DNA of 64,000 bases from Chloroflexota bacterium (lineage in GTDB: Bacteria; Chloroflexota; UBA11872; VXOZ01), in the NCBI GenBank assembly GCA_022824225.1, contig JAJEAH010000063.1, forward strand, positions 62,001-126,000, in the 5' to 3' direction. The position numbers and the translations under genes are program-made. This document shows, piece after piece, positions 8,074 to 18,205 of the stretch (its first letter is position 1; each line of letters opens with the position of its first letter). The notes under the pieces are model-generated. The model saw only the letters and a list, made by a program, of their open reading frames with translations. It was not told where the DNA came from and did not search any database.

Positions 8074-9399
8074 ATGTTCCCCTCACGCAAGTGGCTCTAT
8101 CCCGGAATGCACGTCAAGCGCTGGATCGTGCTGCTCATGTTGGGTTTCATGGCGTTTGCTCTCGCCGGCGCCATGCAACTCGCCTGGGCATACAGAACCT
8201 TGGCGGTTCCCGAACCGTTCACAGAGCCCGTTCAGACGATAACCCTCCAGTTCATCCCGCACCCGTTCCGTGCCATGTTGGTGGGCTCGATAGGATTGGC
8301 CATCACCGTCTTGGCAATCTTCAAACTCTATAATTCCCTGATGGAGGTTGTCGCGGAGCCCCGGCAACGGGAGCGGCTGGTTGACCTCATCTACGCCCGC
8401 AGAATGCTCAAGACCGGGCCGCGAGTCGTCACCATCGGCGGCGGCACCGGCCAGTCGGTCCTGTTGCGCGGCCTGAAGGAATTCACGAACAACCTGACCG
8501 CCATTGTGACCGTGGTGGACGACGGCGGCTCATCCGGACGCCTGCGCCGCGAATTCGGCGCGCTGCCGCCCGGCGACGTGCGTCAATGCATCGGCGCCCT
8601 CGCTATCGCGGAGCCGCTCATGACGCGCATGTTGAACTATCGGTTCAGCAAGGGTGACGGCTTGGAAGGCCACAGCCTGGGCAATCTCATGATGCTCGCC
8701 ATGGCTGACCTGACGGGAGGGTTTGAGTCGGGCATACAGGAGCTTTCCCGCGTCCTGGCCGTGCGCGGGCAAATCATGCCTTCCACCCTCGAAAGTGTGA
8801 AACTATGCGCGGAACTCGAGGACGGCCGCACGATTGCGGGTGAATCGGCAGTCGGCAGCGCGGGTTCATCCATCAAGCGCGTCTTCCTGGACCCGGCGCA
8901 GCCCCCTGCCTACTCTGAGGCGTGTCGGGCGATAGCGGAAGCTGACTTCATCATTCTCGCGCCGGGCAGTTTGTACACGAGCCTGCTACCCAACTTGCTC
9001 GTGCCCGAGATTGCTCAAGCCCTGAGTGAATCTACCGCCCTCAAGCTCTACGTCTGCAATGTGGCAACGGAACCAGGGGAAACCGCTCACTACGGCGTCG
9101 ACGAGCATCTGGCGGCGCTGCGCCAACACGCCCCACCTGAGATTTGCCGTTTCGTGCTGGCGAACGACCGCACCAAGGTGCCAACCGCGAACGGGACTTT
9201 CGAGTTGGTGCAAACGCCTGAAGCAGACTCCGCAGTGGGCGACCTTTCCGTAATCACGGCCGATGTTATCGACATGGAGGTCCCATACCGGCACGATGCG
9301 ACAAAACTCGCCCAGGCCGTGATGCAGGTGTTTAACGAGTACAGCGGTTCCAAGCGCGAACGCAAGCGCGCCAGTTCCAGCGCGGCACGGGCCTCCTGA
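8074..9399 (+). CDS. yvcK: YvcK/CofD-family gluconeogenesis factor with N-terminal membrane anchor
   Basis: A 441-residue protein. Residues 16-39 and about 62-87 are hydrophobic and form two membrane spans; the cytoplasmic YvcK domain follows, opening with the nucleotide-sugar binding motif TIGGGTGQS and VVDDGGSSG, then PPGDVRQC and GHSLGNL. In Bacillus, YvcK binds UDP-GlcNAc and is needed for normal cell shape on gluconeogenic carbon sources. The membrane-anchored form is known in several phyla. It lies just upstream of gap and pgk on the same strand (70-base gap), which fits a link between carbon flux and the cell wall. The ATG at 8074 is in a reasonable context. Confidence 0.88.
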   Translation: MFPSRKWLYPGMHVKRWIVLLMLGFMAFALAGAMQLAWAYRTLAVPEPFTEPVQTITLQFIPHPFRAMLVGSIGLAITVLAIFKLYNSLMEVVAEPRQRERLVDLIYARRMLKTGPRVVTIGGGTGQSVLLRGLKEFTNNLTAIVTVVDDGGSSGRLRREFGALPPGDVRQCIGALAIAEPLMTRMLNYRFSKGDGLEGHSLGNLMMLAMADLTGGFESGIQELSRVLAVRGQIMPSTLESVKLCAELEDGRTIAGESAVGSAGSSIKRVFLDPAQPPAYSEACRAIAEADFIILAPGSLYTSLLPNLLVPEIAQALSESTALKLYVCNVATEPGETAHYGVDEHLAALRQHAPPEICRFVLANDRTKVPTANGTFELVQTPEADSAVGDLSVITADVIDMEVPYRHDATKLAQAVMQVFNEYSGSKRERKRASSSAARAS

Positions 9400-9469
9400 A
9401 CGTAACTCGCGGTTTACGGTATGCTGGTAAGTGGCGTTCTTCGTTGTGCAGAAGGGGACTATCGAGCAG

Positions 9470-10489
9470 ATGTCAAGCATAGCAATTAATGGATTTGGTC
9501 GAATTGGCAGGCTGGCTTTGCGCGCCATTCTGGAGCGGGCGCCGGACGTCACGCCAGTCGCCGTAAATGATCTTGCCAGCCCACAGACTAACGCCCATCT
9601 CTTCAAGTACGACAGCAATTACGGCCGCTATCCCGGCGAAGTCAGCGTAAGCGATGACGCCCTGACGATCGATGGGCGTGACATTCACATTCTTTCTGAG
9701 CGCGATTGGGCGGCGTTGCCGTGGGGAGAATTGGGCGTAGACGTTGTTGTCGAGTCCACCGGCGTGGGCACGGACCGCGAGTCCGCGGCCAAGCACTTGG
9801 CGGCAGGCGCCAAGAAGGTCATCATCTCCGCCCCGGCCACGGATGAGGACGTGACCATCGTGTTGGGCGTGAACGATGCTGCCTACGATCCGGCCGCGCA
9901 CAGCGTCATTTCCAACGCGTCCTGCACCACGAATTGCCTGGCGCCGGTGGTAAAGGTGCTGCACGATGCCTTTACGGTCCGCCAAGGACTGATGAATACG
10001 ATCCACTCGTATACGAACGATCAGCGCATTCTCGACCTCGATCAGAAGGACTTGCGTCGCGCGCGAGCGGCCGCGCTGAACATCATACCCACCACCACCG
10101 GCGCGGCCCGCGCGGTGGTCCAGGTCATACCGGAACTGAAGGGCCGCCTGGACGGCTTTGCCCTGCGGGTGCCCACGCCCACGGTCTCCGTGGTGGACTT
10201 TACGTGCCAGGTCGAGGAGAGTGTTTCCGCCGAGAACGTGAACGCTGCCTTCGTCGCGGCCGCGGCAGGATCCCTGAAGGGCATTCTGGGTTGCTCCGGT
10301 GAGGAGTTGGTCAGTATGGACTTCAAAGGCGATTCGCAGAGCTCCATCGTGGACCTGCCTTCTACGCTCGTTTCCGGCAACTTGGTCAAGGTCGTCTCCT
10401 GGTACGATAACGAGTGGGGCTACGCATGCCGCATTGCCGACCTGACCGCGCGCGTTGCGCAGACCATTCCGCAGGAAGCAGCAGTCTGA
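9470..10489 (+). CDS. gap: Glyceraldehyde-3-phosphate dehydrogenase, type I
   Basis: A 339-residue GAPDH that converts glyceraldehyde-3-phosphate to 1,3-bisphosphoglycerate in glycolysis and the reverse in gluconeogenesis. NAD-binding motif INGFGRIGR at 6-14; Asp34 in the second strand favours NAD over NADP. The catalytic cysteine is Cys152 in SNASCTTN, with the partner histidine in TIHSYTND. The C-terminal WYDNEWGY signature is present. ATG 9470 gives the family-standard N-terminus, although the ribosome-binding site (GAAGGGG at 9451-9457) is distant. A terminator separates it from pgk, so the two may be partly uncoupled. Confidence 0.97.
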   Translation: MSSIAINGFGRIGRLALRAILERAPDVTPVAVNDLASPQTNAHLFKYDSNYGRYPGEVSVSDDALTIDGRDIHILSERDWAALPWGELGVDVVVESTGVGTDRESAAKHLAAGAKKVIISAPATDEDVTIVLGVNDAAYDPAAHSVISNASCTTNCLAPVVKVLHDAFTVRQGLMNTIHSYTNDQRILDLDQKDLRRARAAALNIIPTTTGAARAVVQVIPELKGRLDGFALRVPTPTVSVVDFTCQVEESVSAENVNAAFVAAAAGSLKGILGCSGEELVSMDFKGDSQSSIVDLPSTLVSGNLVKVVSWYDNEWGYACRIADLTARVAQTIPQEAAV

Positions 10490-10540
10490 GCCTCAGGCCG
10501 CTGCCGGTCTGAGAATCTCGTGGGCGGCGCCTGAAAAGAG

Positions 10541-10568
10541 GCCGTGGGCATCAACTCCCACGGCTTTT
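10541..10568. terminator. Rho-independent terminator between gap and pgk
   Basis: GCCGTGGG (10541-10548), 8-base loop, CCCACGGC (10557-10564), then TTTTC; AAAAG precedes the stem, so it could work in both directions. Confidence 0.75.
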
Positions 10569-10620
10569 CTTATGTTCATCGCCCAGCGCAGCCGTAGGTC
10601 CGGCAACACAGGGAGTTGCT

Positions 10621-11802
10621 ATGGATAAGAAGACACTGCGTGACATCGACCTAACCGGCAAGACTGTGCTGGTGCGGGTGGACTTCAACGTGCCGCTTGC
10701 CGCGGGGAGAGTGGTCGATGATTCCCGTCTACGCGCGACGACGCCGACAATTGAGTACTTGCACGCGCGCAACGCCAAGATCATCCTTGTTTCACATTTG
10801 GGGCGGCCTAAGGGGGCAGTGGACGATGCCTTGCGACTCGCGCCGGTGGCCGTCCGCTTGTCTGATATTCTTAGTCTCCCGGTGGCCACTGCCCCGGACT
10901 GCATCGGCGCACCGGCTGCCACCGCCGTCCAGGCCCTGGCGCCTGGGGACATATTGCTATTGGAAAACGTGCGCTTCCACGCTGGGGAAGAGAAGAACGA
11001 CCCGGCGTTTGCCCGCGAGTTGGCGTCGCTGGCGGATGTGTTCGTAAACGACGCCTTTGGGGCCGCTCACCGCGCCCATGCCTCCACGGCGGGCGTGACG
11101 GCTCACCTGCCCAGCGCGGCCGGCTTGCTCATGGAAAAGGAGATCGCCACCCTCTCCAGCTTGTTGGCCGGGGCGGACCGGCCGTTCGTCGCCATGATCG
11201 GCGGCGCAAAGATCTCCACGAAGATCGGCGTGCTCACGCACCTGTTGAACACGATCGACGTTCTCGCGGCCGGCGGCGGCATCGCCAACACCCTCCTCAA
11301 AGCACAGGGCCGCGCCGTTGGCAAGAGCCTCGTTGAAGACGACAAGCTGGACGTAGCCCGTGAATTTCTCCGACAGGCAGACCGCGCCGGCGTAACCGTG
11401 CTCGTGCCCGTTGACGCTGTTGTCGGCCCTGTTGGCGACTCTCAAGGCGCCGGAAGCGTTGTCGCAATTGACAGAGTCCCACCGAACCTGATGATTGGCG
11501 ACATGGGGCCGCAGACGGTGGCTGCCATCGGAACTGTCCTTGAGACGGCGGGCACCGTGCTTTGGAACGGACCGCTCGGCCTCTTCGAGGAGGAACGGTT
11601 TGCCGGCAGCACACGGGCGCTCGCCCACGCGCTGGCAGCCTGCGGCGCCGTGACCATCGTGGGCGGCGGCGAAACCGTGGCGGCGATTGAGGCCGCCGGT
11701 GTGGCAGACCGCATTACCCATGTCTCTACCGGCGGCGGGGCCACGCTAGAGTTCTTGGAAGGCAAAACGCTACCAGGCGTGGCTGCGCTGGATGACGCTT
11801 AG
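10621..11802 (+). CDS. pgk: Phosphoglycerate kinase
   Basis: A 393-residue cytoplasmic kinase that transfers phosphate from 1,3-bisphosphoglycerate to ADP. The N-terminal signature VLVRVDFNVP (16-25), SHLGRP and LLENVRFH are present, as are the C-terminal nucleotide-binding GGAKIS and GGGETVAA motifs. Length is normal. ATG 10621 has GGGAG upstream with suitable spacing. It lies downstream of gap in the common gap-pgk order, but a terminator lies between the two genes. The next gene is on the opposite strand. Confidence 0.97.
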   Translation: MDKKTLRDIDLTGKTVLVRVDFNVPLAAGRVVDDSRLRATTPTIEYLHARNAKIILVSHLGRPKGAVDDALRLAPVAVRLSDILSLPVATAPDCIGAPAATAVQALAPGDILLLENVRFHAGEEKNDPAFARELASLADVFVNDAFGAAHRAHASTAGVTAHLPSAAGLLMEKEIATLSSLLAGADRPFVAMIGGAKISTKIGVLTHLLNTIDVLAAGGGIANTLLKAQGRAVGKSLVEDDKLDVAREFLRQADRAGVTVLVPVDAVVGPVGDSQGAGSVVAIDRVPPNLMIGDMGPQTVAAIGTVLETAGTVLWNGPLGLFEEERFAGSTRALAHALAACGAVTIVGGGETVAAIEAAGVADRITHVSTGGGATLEFLEGKTLPGVAALDDA

Positions 11803-11977
11803 GCGTGGGGAACTCACCCTCCAAGGATACCCTGTGGGACAAGCGCGGGACCTGGTACGTTACGCGGAACGGGCACCCTCTAGTCAGTAGGGGAGCCGCC
11901 CGCGCTGCCGATCGATCAAGAGTGCGGCGGCGAACGGCGGCCCTTCAGAGGCTCTGCGCGGGACCGGCACGACAACC

Positions 11978-12931
11978 CTACTCCTCGGTCCGTTGTCGAT
12001 GCAACAGATCCGCCAGCAAGGTACGCTCCACCTCACGCCGCGTCACGCGGGGATCGGCATCGCCCCAATCTCGAAAGCCGCGCCGCGCTTCCAGCCCCAC
12101 GGCGCCTTGCGCGAGCAGGTCCTTCATCGCTTGGGGCGCGTCGGCGAGATTGCTGAGCGAGGGATAGAGCGTAGTGGCAATGGTGACGTTCATTGCCATG
12201 CCGCCCAGATCGCGTTGGGCCAGCGGCCCCACCCTGGCGAGGCGCAGCCCAAAGCCGTTCACCACCACCGCATCGATCTCCTCCGCCGTGGCCACGCCAC
12301 TTGCCCAGAGCGCAATCGCTTCGCGGCTCAGGGCGTGCTGTAGGCGATTGTGGATGAATCCCGGAATGTCCTGTTGCACCTTCACGGGCTGCTTGCCGGC
12401 CCGGCGCCAGAGGTCATACGTCGCCTGCATCGTGTCGTCGCTGGTGCCGTCGCCCCGCACGACTTCCACCAGCGGCAGCACCGTGCCCGGCAAGATGAAG
12501 TGGCTGCCGACCACGCGGTCGGGCCGCCGGGTGGCAGCCGCCAGAGCGGAGATGGATAGAGATGACGTATTGCTGGTCAGTATGGCGGCCGGCGGTGCTT
12601 CAGCGTCCAGAGCGGCGAACACCTCCTGCTTTAAGGCAAGGTATTCCGGCACCGACTCCACGACGAAGTCGGTTTGCGATACAGCGGCAGCCCGGTCAAG
12701 GGTGCCGTCCACGTGCGTCATGGCCGCGTCCGCTTGCTCGGGAGCGATCAATTCGAACTCGCCCAGCGCGTCCAGGCTCGCCCGCATGCGCGCCTCAGCC
12801 AGCTCCAGCCGGTTGCTGTCAATATCTACGAGCGTGACCGCAATGCCAGCCAGGGCCAGCACGACGCCAATGTCCGCGCCCATGAGACCGGCCCCCACAA
12901 CGGTGGCATTGTGAATGGCGTTCGCTTGCAC
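11978..12931 (-). CDS. 3-hydroxyacyl-CoA dehydrogenase family protein
   Basis: A 317-residue NAD-dependent dehydrogenase of the HCDH family. The N-terminal Rossmann motif VGAGLMG is at 12-18 and an acidic residue (VDID, 35-38) suits NAD. The catalytic pair is likely His144 in GSHFILPG and Glu156. The usual His-Phe-x-N-P-V context is changed (ILPG), so the natural substrate may not be a simple fatty acyl-CoA; carnitine or lambda-crystallin type dehydrogenases are close alternatives. It follows the acyl-CoA synthetase gene by 14 bases on the same strand, so the pair probably forms an operon for activating and oxidising a short acid. Confidence 0.83.
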   Translation of the reverse strand: MQANAIHNATVVGAGLMGADIGVVLALAGIAVTLVDIDSNRLELAEARMRASLDALGEFELIAPEQADAAMTHVDGTLDRAAAVSQTDFVVESVPEYLALKQEVFAALDAEAPPAAILTSNTSSLSISALAAATRRPDRVVGSHFILPGTVLPLVEVVRGDGTSDDTMQATYDLWRRAGKQPVKVQQDIPGFIHNRLQHALSREAIALWASGVATAEEIDAVVVNGFGLRLARVGPLAQRDLGGMAMNVTIATTLYPSLSNLADAPQAMKDLLAQGAVGLEARRGFRDWGDADPRVTRREVERTLLADLLHRQRTEE

Positions 12932-12945
12932 AGCACTTTCCTGTT

Positions 12946-14901
12946 CTAGCCGCTATGGGCCTGAATCGCCGTGATGGCTTGAGGATTGTCTAACTTGGTT
13001 ATATCGCCCAGCGGCTCGCCCGCATACGCCCGCCGGATAAGTCCGCGGGGAATCTTTGCCGCCAGGTTCTTGGGCAGCGCGTCCACCACGTGGATCTCGT
13101 CGGGCCGACCGGTTCTATCGTACGTCGCGCCCACGTGCGCGCGCAGGCTATCGGTAAATTCGCCTTCTCCAGCAGCGCCAAATAGGCCATCCACCACGAT
13201 GAAGCATACGATGCGTTCGCCAAATTCGGCGTCTTTGGCGCCGATTGCCGCGGCTTCCGCCACTCGCGGCGGGCCGGGATAGCTCAGCAGGGCCTGCTCG
13301 ATCTTGCCGGGATCATGGTTGATGCCGCCGCGAATGATGAGGTCGTCGCCGCGTCCCAGAATATACCATAGGCCGTCCGCGTCCATCTCAACGCGATCGC
13401 CGTGCACCCAGAGCCGCTCGCCGTGCGGGAAGTACGTTGCCAAGTAGCGGTCTCGCTCACCCAGAAAGCCCCGGGTCATGGACGGAAACGGCTGGCGGCA
13501 GGCAAGATTGCCCGGTCCCGCCGCGACTGGCCCGCCCTGGTCGTCCACGATCGCGATGTCCATGCCCAGACCGGCGCTGCCCAACGTGCCCGGCTTGAGC
13601 GGCATCACCGGCAGCGGCGAGAGCAAACATCCGATGACTTCCGTGCCGCCGGAGACGTTCATCACGGGGCACCGACCCTCGCCGAACGTATTGAAATACC
13701 ATTGCCAGGTACGGTCGTCGAGGATTTCTCCCGTAGAGCCCAGAATGCGCAGCGTCGAACGATCGTGCCGGGTGAAGTCTTCATCCAGGGCGGCAAGCTG
13801 GCGCAAGGCAGTCGGCACAAAGCCAAAGATCGTGATGCCGTGTTTCTCAATCAGCTCGAATACGCGGTGCGGCGTGGGAAACACGTGGGTGCCTTCGTAG
13901 AGCACCACCGCGCCGCCGAAGAACAGCACGCCGATGATTTCCCACGGCGCCATCATCCAGCCGAAGTTCGTAAACCAGCAGAAACGGTCCGTGCTGCGAC
14001 AGTCGAAGGCATAGCCGACTTCCTTCACAATCTGCGCGAGCGAGCCGCCGTGGCTGTGCACGATGGCCTTCGACGTGCCTGTGGTGCCGGAGGAAAACAG
14101 GATGAGATTGGGGTGTTCGGCAGACACGGCTTCGGTCGCACACGGCCCTTCTCCTGCGGCAAGCGCGATGAAGTCTGGCCACCACAGGGCCGGAGCCGCC
14201 GGACTATGGCGCGTCTCTCCCCGTGGGATGAGCACCACGCGCTCAAGGGACGGCACGCCCCGCACTGCGGCATGCAGCGTGGGCGCGCAATCCGTCCACT
14301 TGCCGCCCCGAGGGTACGCGTCGTTCATGAATAGCAGCCGGGCGTGACCCCGCTCCAGGGATTCGGCAACATCCTGCGGCGTAGAGCGCGCGGCAATTTG
14401 CATACACACCGCGCCGATTTTCATGGCCGCGAACATCACCGCCACGGCCTCCGGGGAGACCGGCGCGCAAAGGCCGACGACGTCGCCGGCCGCGACACCC
14501 AGATTCCGCATTGCCGCTGCAGTTGCGCAGACGCTTGCATGGAGTTGCCGGTACGTTAGTTCCCGGGTTTCGCCGGAATCACTTTCCCAGATGAGGGCCG
14601 TCTGTTCACCCCGGCTGTCGCGCACGTGCCGGTCGATGCAGTTGTGCGCGACGTTCAGGGCGCCGCCTGGAAACCACCGCGTCCACGGCATGCCTTCAGA
14701 AGCATCGTAAACCGAGGCGTAGGGGGTCTCCCACTCGACGCCCAGGTGGCTGAGCGCCGCATCCCAGAACCAGGCGATATCGCGTTGCGACCGCGTAACG
14801 AGTTCCTGCCAGTTCGGTATGCCATGGCGGACCATGAAGTCTCGCACCCGGGATTGGGCAAGATAGTCTCCATAGGGTTCCCACACGAAGCTCCGACCCA
14901 T
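12946..14901 (-). CDS. Acetyl/acetoacetyl-CoA synthetase-like AMP-forming ligase
   Basis: A 651-residue adenylate-forming ligase with the N-terminal ACAS domain typical of acetyl- and acetoacetyl-CoA synthetases. Motifs: the P-loop SSGTTGTSKA, GSTGE, VSGGTEV, and the C-terminal catalytic lysine region PKNLAAKIPRG. The last departs from the common SGK form (AAK), but the lysine is kept. It would turn a small carboxylic acid, ATP and CoA into acyl-CoA. The Trp-Phe-Pro-Gly-Gly start region (WFPGGALN) is typical. The dehydrogenase follows 14 bases downstream. Substrate is not readable; acetoacetate or a branched or hydroxy acid are reasonable guesses. Confidence 0.87.
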   Translation of the reverse strand: MGRSFVWEPYGDYLAQSRVRDFMVRHGIPNWQELVTRSQRDIAWFWDAALSHLGVEWETPYASVYDASEGMPWTRWFPGGALNVAHNCIDRHVRDSRGEQTALIWESDSGETRELTYRQLHASVCATAAAMRNLGVAAGDVVGLCAPVSPEAVAVMFAAMKIGAVCMQIAARSTPQDVAESLERGHARLLFMNDAYPRGGKWTDCAPTLHAAVRGVPSLERVVLIPRGETRHSPAAPALWWPDFIALAAGEGPCATEAVSAEHPNLILFSSGTTGTSKAIVHSHGGSLAQIVKEVGYAFDCRSTDRFCWFTNFGWMMAPWEIIGVLFFGGAVVLYEGTHVFPTPHRVFELIEKHGITIFGFVPTALRQLAALDEDFTRHDRSTLRILGSTGEILDDRTWQWYFNTFGEGRCPVMNVSGGTEVIGCLLSPLPVMPLKPGTLGSAGLGMDIAIVDDQGGPVAAGPGNLACRQPFPSMTRGFLGERDRYLATYFPHGERLWVHGDRVEMDADGLWYILGRGDDLIIRGGINHDPGKIEQALLSYPGPPRVAEAAAIGAKDAEFGERIVCFIVVDGLFGAAGEGEFTDSLRAHVGATYDRTGRPDEIHVVDALPKNLAAKIPRGLIRRAYAGEPLGDITKLDNPQAITAIQAHSG

Positions 14902-15123
14902 TCCACCAGCCTTTGAGACGATCGCAAGCGCACATGGCCACGGCCACGCTAGGGCGTGACACTTTCCACGCTCGCTGGCATGATACTATCAATTCCGGTT
15001 CAGCGCGTGGTAGATGCACGTTCGGCTCTATCGGCTACACGCAGCGCGGGCCGGTTGGCCGGGCCAGCAATTCGAAACCTCGCCCGCGCCGTCAAGCCGC
15101 CCCGGGCGCAAAGGGAGTAGGAG

Positions 15124-17157
15124 ATGAACGCGGAGCCATTCACCGGCGATGACCCTCGTTGGCTGCTGGACGATTCCCGGACCCCGTCGGCAGAAGCGCT
15201 GGCAGAGATTGCGGAAGTCCTGAGTAAGTCGCCGAACCCCGGTAGGTCCCTGCCCCTTGGACCCTTCATTGCTCACCTGCCCGACGCGCCGTCCGTGCTA
15301 AAGGCCTGGCGCACGTTTGACGAACGCGTGGCGCAGCTTTCTCCGTACTGTAGCCGCCGGGGCACCGAAAGTGTGACGCAATTGCTCCGCTATGCGCAAG
15401 CGGCGCACGGCTGCCTGCGGCGCCGGCTAAACGAAACTGAGTCTGCTCACGATGGCGCCACGGACGCGGAATTGCGCACGCGCCTCGGACACCTGACGGC
15501 AATTCAGCGAGTCAACAGGGTGACCAACTCCACGCTCAACGTGGAGCAAGTGTTGGTCCAAACGGTCCGAGCGATCCGTGACGTCTTGCAACTCGACGAT
15601 TGCAGCATCTACCTCTTTGACGAACGCCTCAATCGCCTGACGCTGCGGGCAACTACGGGGCTCAACCCGGAGGCCGTAGGTCGCGTGCACCTAGGACTGG
15701 GGGAAGGCGTGACCGGCTGGGCGGCCCAGCACGGGCAGCCGGTAGCTCTGGAAGACGCGTCGAACGACCCGCGGTTCGTCCATTTGCCCGATGTAGAAAC
15801 CGAACCTCTGCGCAGCTTGCTTGCGGTGCCCATCATACTCTTCACGGCTAATAAGCTCCTTGGCGTTCTAAACTTGCAGACCTGCCAAACGCGCACATAC
15901 TCCCAGGAGGAGATCAGCTTCGTTGAGACCGTATGCGGCCAAATTGCCATAGCAATTGACAATGCTCGCTCGTATGCGCAAACGGATGAGCAACTCCGAG
16001 AACTCGTCGGCCAGTTGACGGCCTTGCAGCGCGCTTGGGCCTCGATCGCGTCGAGCCTTGACCTGGGTCAGGTGCTCGATAGGATTGCACGCCACGCGGC
16101 TGAGCTATCTCGCGCCGACAAAGCCGCAATCTTCAAGGTAGACGCCAAGACGAACGATCTGTTCATCATTTCCGGCCACAACCTGAACCAACAGTTTAGG
16201 ACTATTCGGATGAAGGTAGGCGAAGGCGCCGTGGGTCGCTCTGTGGCGCAGCGCACGCCGATCGCCGTGACCGACGCTAATGACGATCCCAGTTTGGCGA
16301 GGGTCTACCCGCAAATGGAGGCGGAAGGCATCCGGTCCGTCCTCTGCGTGCCGCTCGTCGCGCGGGAGAAAGTCCTCGGCGGCATCAGCATTTTGACGCA
16401 GGAGCGTCAGGAGTTTAGCGATGAACACATCCAATTTCTCTCGATGTTCGCCCACGACGCCGCTCTGGCGATCGAAAATGCCCGGCTCTACGAGGAAGCG
16501 CAGCGCGCGTTAGAGACCCAGGCCATTCTCATGCGAGAGATGCAACATCGCGTCAAGAACAACCTGCAGACGGTGGCCTCGCTCCTTTCGCTGCAAAAAC
16601 GGCGCGCAGAGTCGCCGGAAGCCGCCAGCCTACTGGGCTTAAGCGCGGCGCGCGTCCAGAGTATCGCGGCAGTGCATGAACTCTTTTCGGAAGCGGACAT
16701 TGGCCTGGCGACCGTCGGCGAGATTTCCCATCGCGTCTTGGAAATTGCGCTCAAAGACCTCGCGCCGCCGGACCAACGGATTGACTTCGCAATCGAATCC
16801 ACGCCCATCAACTTGGGGTCGGAGCAAGCCACCGTCTTCGCGCTGGTACTCAACGAACTCGTCTCCAATGCCATCGTGCACGGTCTTGCGGGTCTGGCCG
16901 CGGGGACCATCCGCCTGACGGCCCGCGAAAAAGATGGCGTCATCGAAGTGGCGGTGTGGAATGACGGTCGGCGCGTGCCGACCGACTTTTCGCTCGATAC
17001 CCACGCCGGCCTTGGCCTCAGCATCGTCCGGCAATTGGTCACCCACGAGCTTTCGGGCGCGTTTACCATAGAGAATGATCCGGACCGCGGGGCGACCGCG
17101 CGGGTGAGCTTTCCGGCAAAACGGGGCGACTTCTGGACCGTGTGGTGGAAAGGCTAG
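15124..17157 (+). CDS. Soluble sensor histidine kinase with two GAF domains (HisKA_2 type)
   Basis: A 677-residue kinase. After a poorly conserved first 120 residues come GAF domain 1 (about 138-280), GAF domain 2 (about 313-455), a short coiled linker, and the HisKA_2 phosphoacceptor with His475 in MQHRVKNN. The ATPase N-box (LNELVSNAIVHG) and G-box (HAGLGLSIV) follow. No membrane span is present, so the signal is a cytoplasmic ligand or a redox or light cue bound by the GAF domains. HisKA_2 kinases often signal to response regulators or anti-sigma partners; none is encoded nearby, so it is an orphan. ATG 15124 has GGGAG six bases upstream. Confidence 0.9.
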   Translation: MNAEPFTGDDPRWLLDDSRTPSAEALAEIAEVLSKSPNPGRSLPLGPFIAHLPDAPSVLKAWRTFDERVAQLSPYCSRRGTESVTQLLRYAQAAHGCLRRRLNETESAHDGATDAELRTRLGHLTAIQRVNRVTNSTLNVEQVLVQTVRAIRDVLQLDDCSIYLFDERLNRLTLRATTGLNPEAVGRVHLGLGEGVTGWAAQHGQPVALEDASNDPRFVHLPDVETEPLRSLLAVPIILFTANKLLGVLNLQTCQTRTYSQEEISFVETVCGQIAIAIDNARSYAQTDEQLRELVGQLTALQRAWASIASSLDLGQVLDRIARHAAELSRADKAAIFKVDAKTNDLFIISGHNLNQQFRTIRMKVGEGAVGRSVAQRTPIAVTDANDDPSLARVYPQMEAEGIRSVLCVPLVAREKVLGGISILTQERQEFSDEHIQFLSMFAHDAALAIENARLYEEAQRALETQAILMREMQHRVKNNLQTVASLLSLQKRRAESPEAASLLGLSAARVQSIAAVHELFSEADIGLATVGEISHRVLEIALKDLAPPDQRIDFAIESTPINLGSEQATVFALVLNELVSNAIVHGLAGLAAGTIRLTAREKDGVIEVAVWNDGRRVPTDFSLDTHAGLGLSIVRQLVTHELSGAFTIENDPDRGATARVSFPAKRGDFWTVWWKG

Positions 17158-17235
17158 CCGGCCAGGTCTCTTGCCTGCTCCTGGCGCTATGCCAATGGCG
17201 GGTAGAATACCGCGTTACCCATGTAAGGGTCTGAA

Positions 17236-18114
17236 ATGCGCTTGACGATAATGGGCGCGGGCACTCCGGGCATCAGCGCGACGCAGTACGGATCTGCCTA
17301 CGCGGTCGCCGTAGGCGACACCCGGCTGTTGTTCGACTGCGGGCCGGCAACGACGTATAAGCTGCTCAAGTTGGGGATCGCCCCGGCAGCCATCGGCTAC
17401 CTCTTCTTCACTCACCACCACTACGATCACACGTCGGACTATCCCGGCTTCTTACTCTCGCGCTGGGACACCGGCTACCATGGCGCGGACCGGCTGCGGG
17501 TCTACGGCCCAACTGGAACCGAGCAACTCACGTCGCGCCTCATCGACCCCGAAGCGGGGGCCTTTGCTCCCGACATCCTGGCGCGCATCAACCATCCCAT
17601 CAGCGTGCGGGGCTACCAATCGCGCGGCGGCGCTCTGCCACGCACGCCGCCCTGTGTCGCGGTCAAGGACGTGGGTCCCGGCCCAGTCTGCGCCGGCGCA
17701 GACTGGAAGATCACGTGCGCGGCCACCCGGCACGTGCAACCGTGGCTGGAGTCGCTGGCCTACCGTCTCGACAGCGCGGAGGGCTCCATCGTCTTCACTG
17801 GCGATGCCGGCCCGGAACCCGGACTCCTGAAACTGGCGCGAGGCGCGGACACGGTAGTCGCCATGTGCCATATGACGCGGGCGCAAACGCGAGAGGATGA
17901 GCGCGACGCCAATCTGGGTACGATCTCCGCCGGAAGGTTGGCGCGCGAGGCCGGTGTCAAACGCCTGGTCCTCGTCCACCATACCCGCGCAATTGGCGCC
18001 GAGACGCTTGGCGCACCCCAACCGGGACAAGCCGAACGCGTAATCGCCGAAGTGGCCTCACAATTCCACGGCGAAATCGTCTTGGGCAGAGAATTCCTGC
18101 AACTGGAACTCTAA
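17236..18114 (+). CDS. MBL-fold (ribonuclease Z-like) metal hydrolase
   Basis: A 292-residue metallo-beta-lactamase-fold protein. The metal motif HxHxDH is His60-His61-His62-Tyr63-Asp64-His65 after FFT. Further ligands are plausible at the His in ATRHVQPW, the Asp in FTGDAG and the His in LVHHTR. The closest general types are RNase Z-like and arylsulfatase-like MBL enzymes, but the RNase Z exosite is not obvious, so I call only the fold. ATG 17236 is 78 bases after the histidine kinase stop, with AAGGGT upstream. It is convergent with the aldolase gene. Confidence 0.8.
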   Translation: MRLTIMGAGTPGISATQYGSAYAVAVGDTRLLFDCGPATTYKLLKLGIAPAAIGYLFFTHHHYDHTSDYPGFLLSRWDTGYHGADRLRVYGPTGTEQLTSRLIDPEAGAFAPDILARINHPISVRGYQSRGGALPRTPPCVAVKDVGPGPVCAGADWKITCAATRHVQPWLESLAYRLDSAEGSIVFTGDAGPEPGLLKLARGADTVVAMCHMTRAQTREDERDANLGTISAGRLAREAGVKRLVLVHHTRAIGAETLGAPQPGQAERVIAEVASQFHGEIVLGREFLQLEL

Positions 18115-18205
18115 GCGGGCGGACGTTTATTCAAGTGGATCCCAAGGGCAGGAAGCCCCACCAATCCCATTCAGCTCACAGGCAAGCCAACCAGACATTC
18201 AGCCA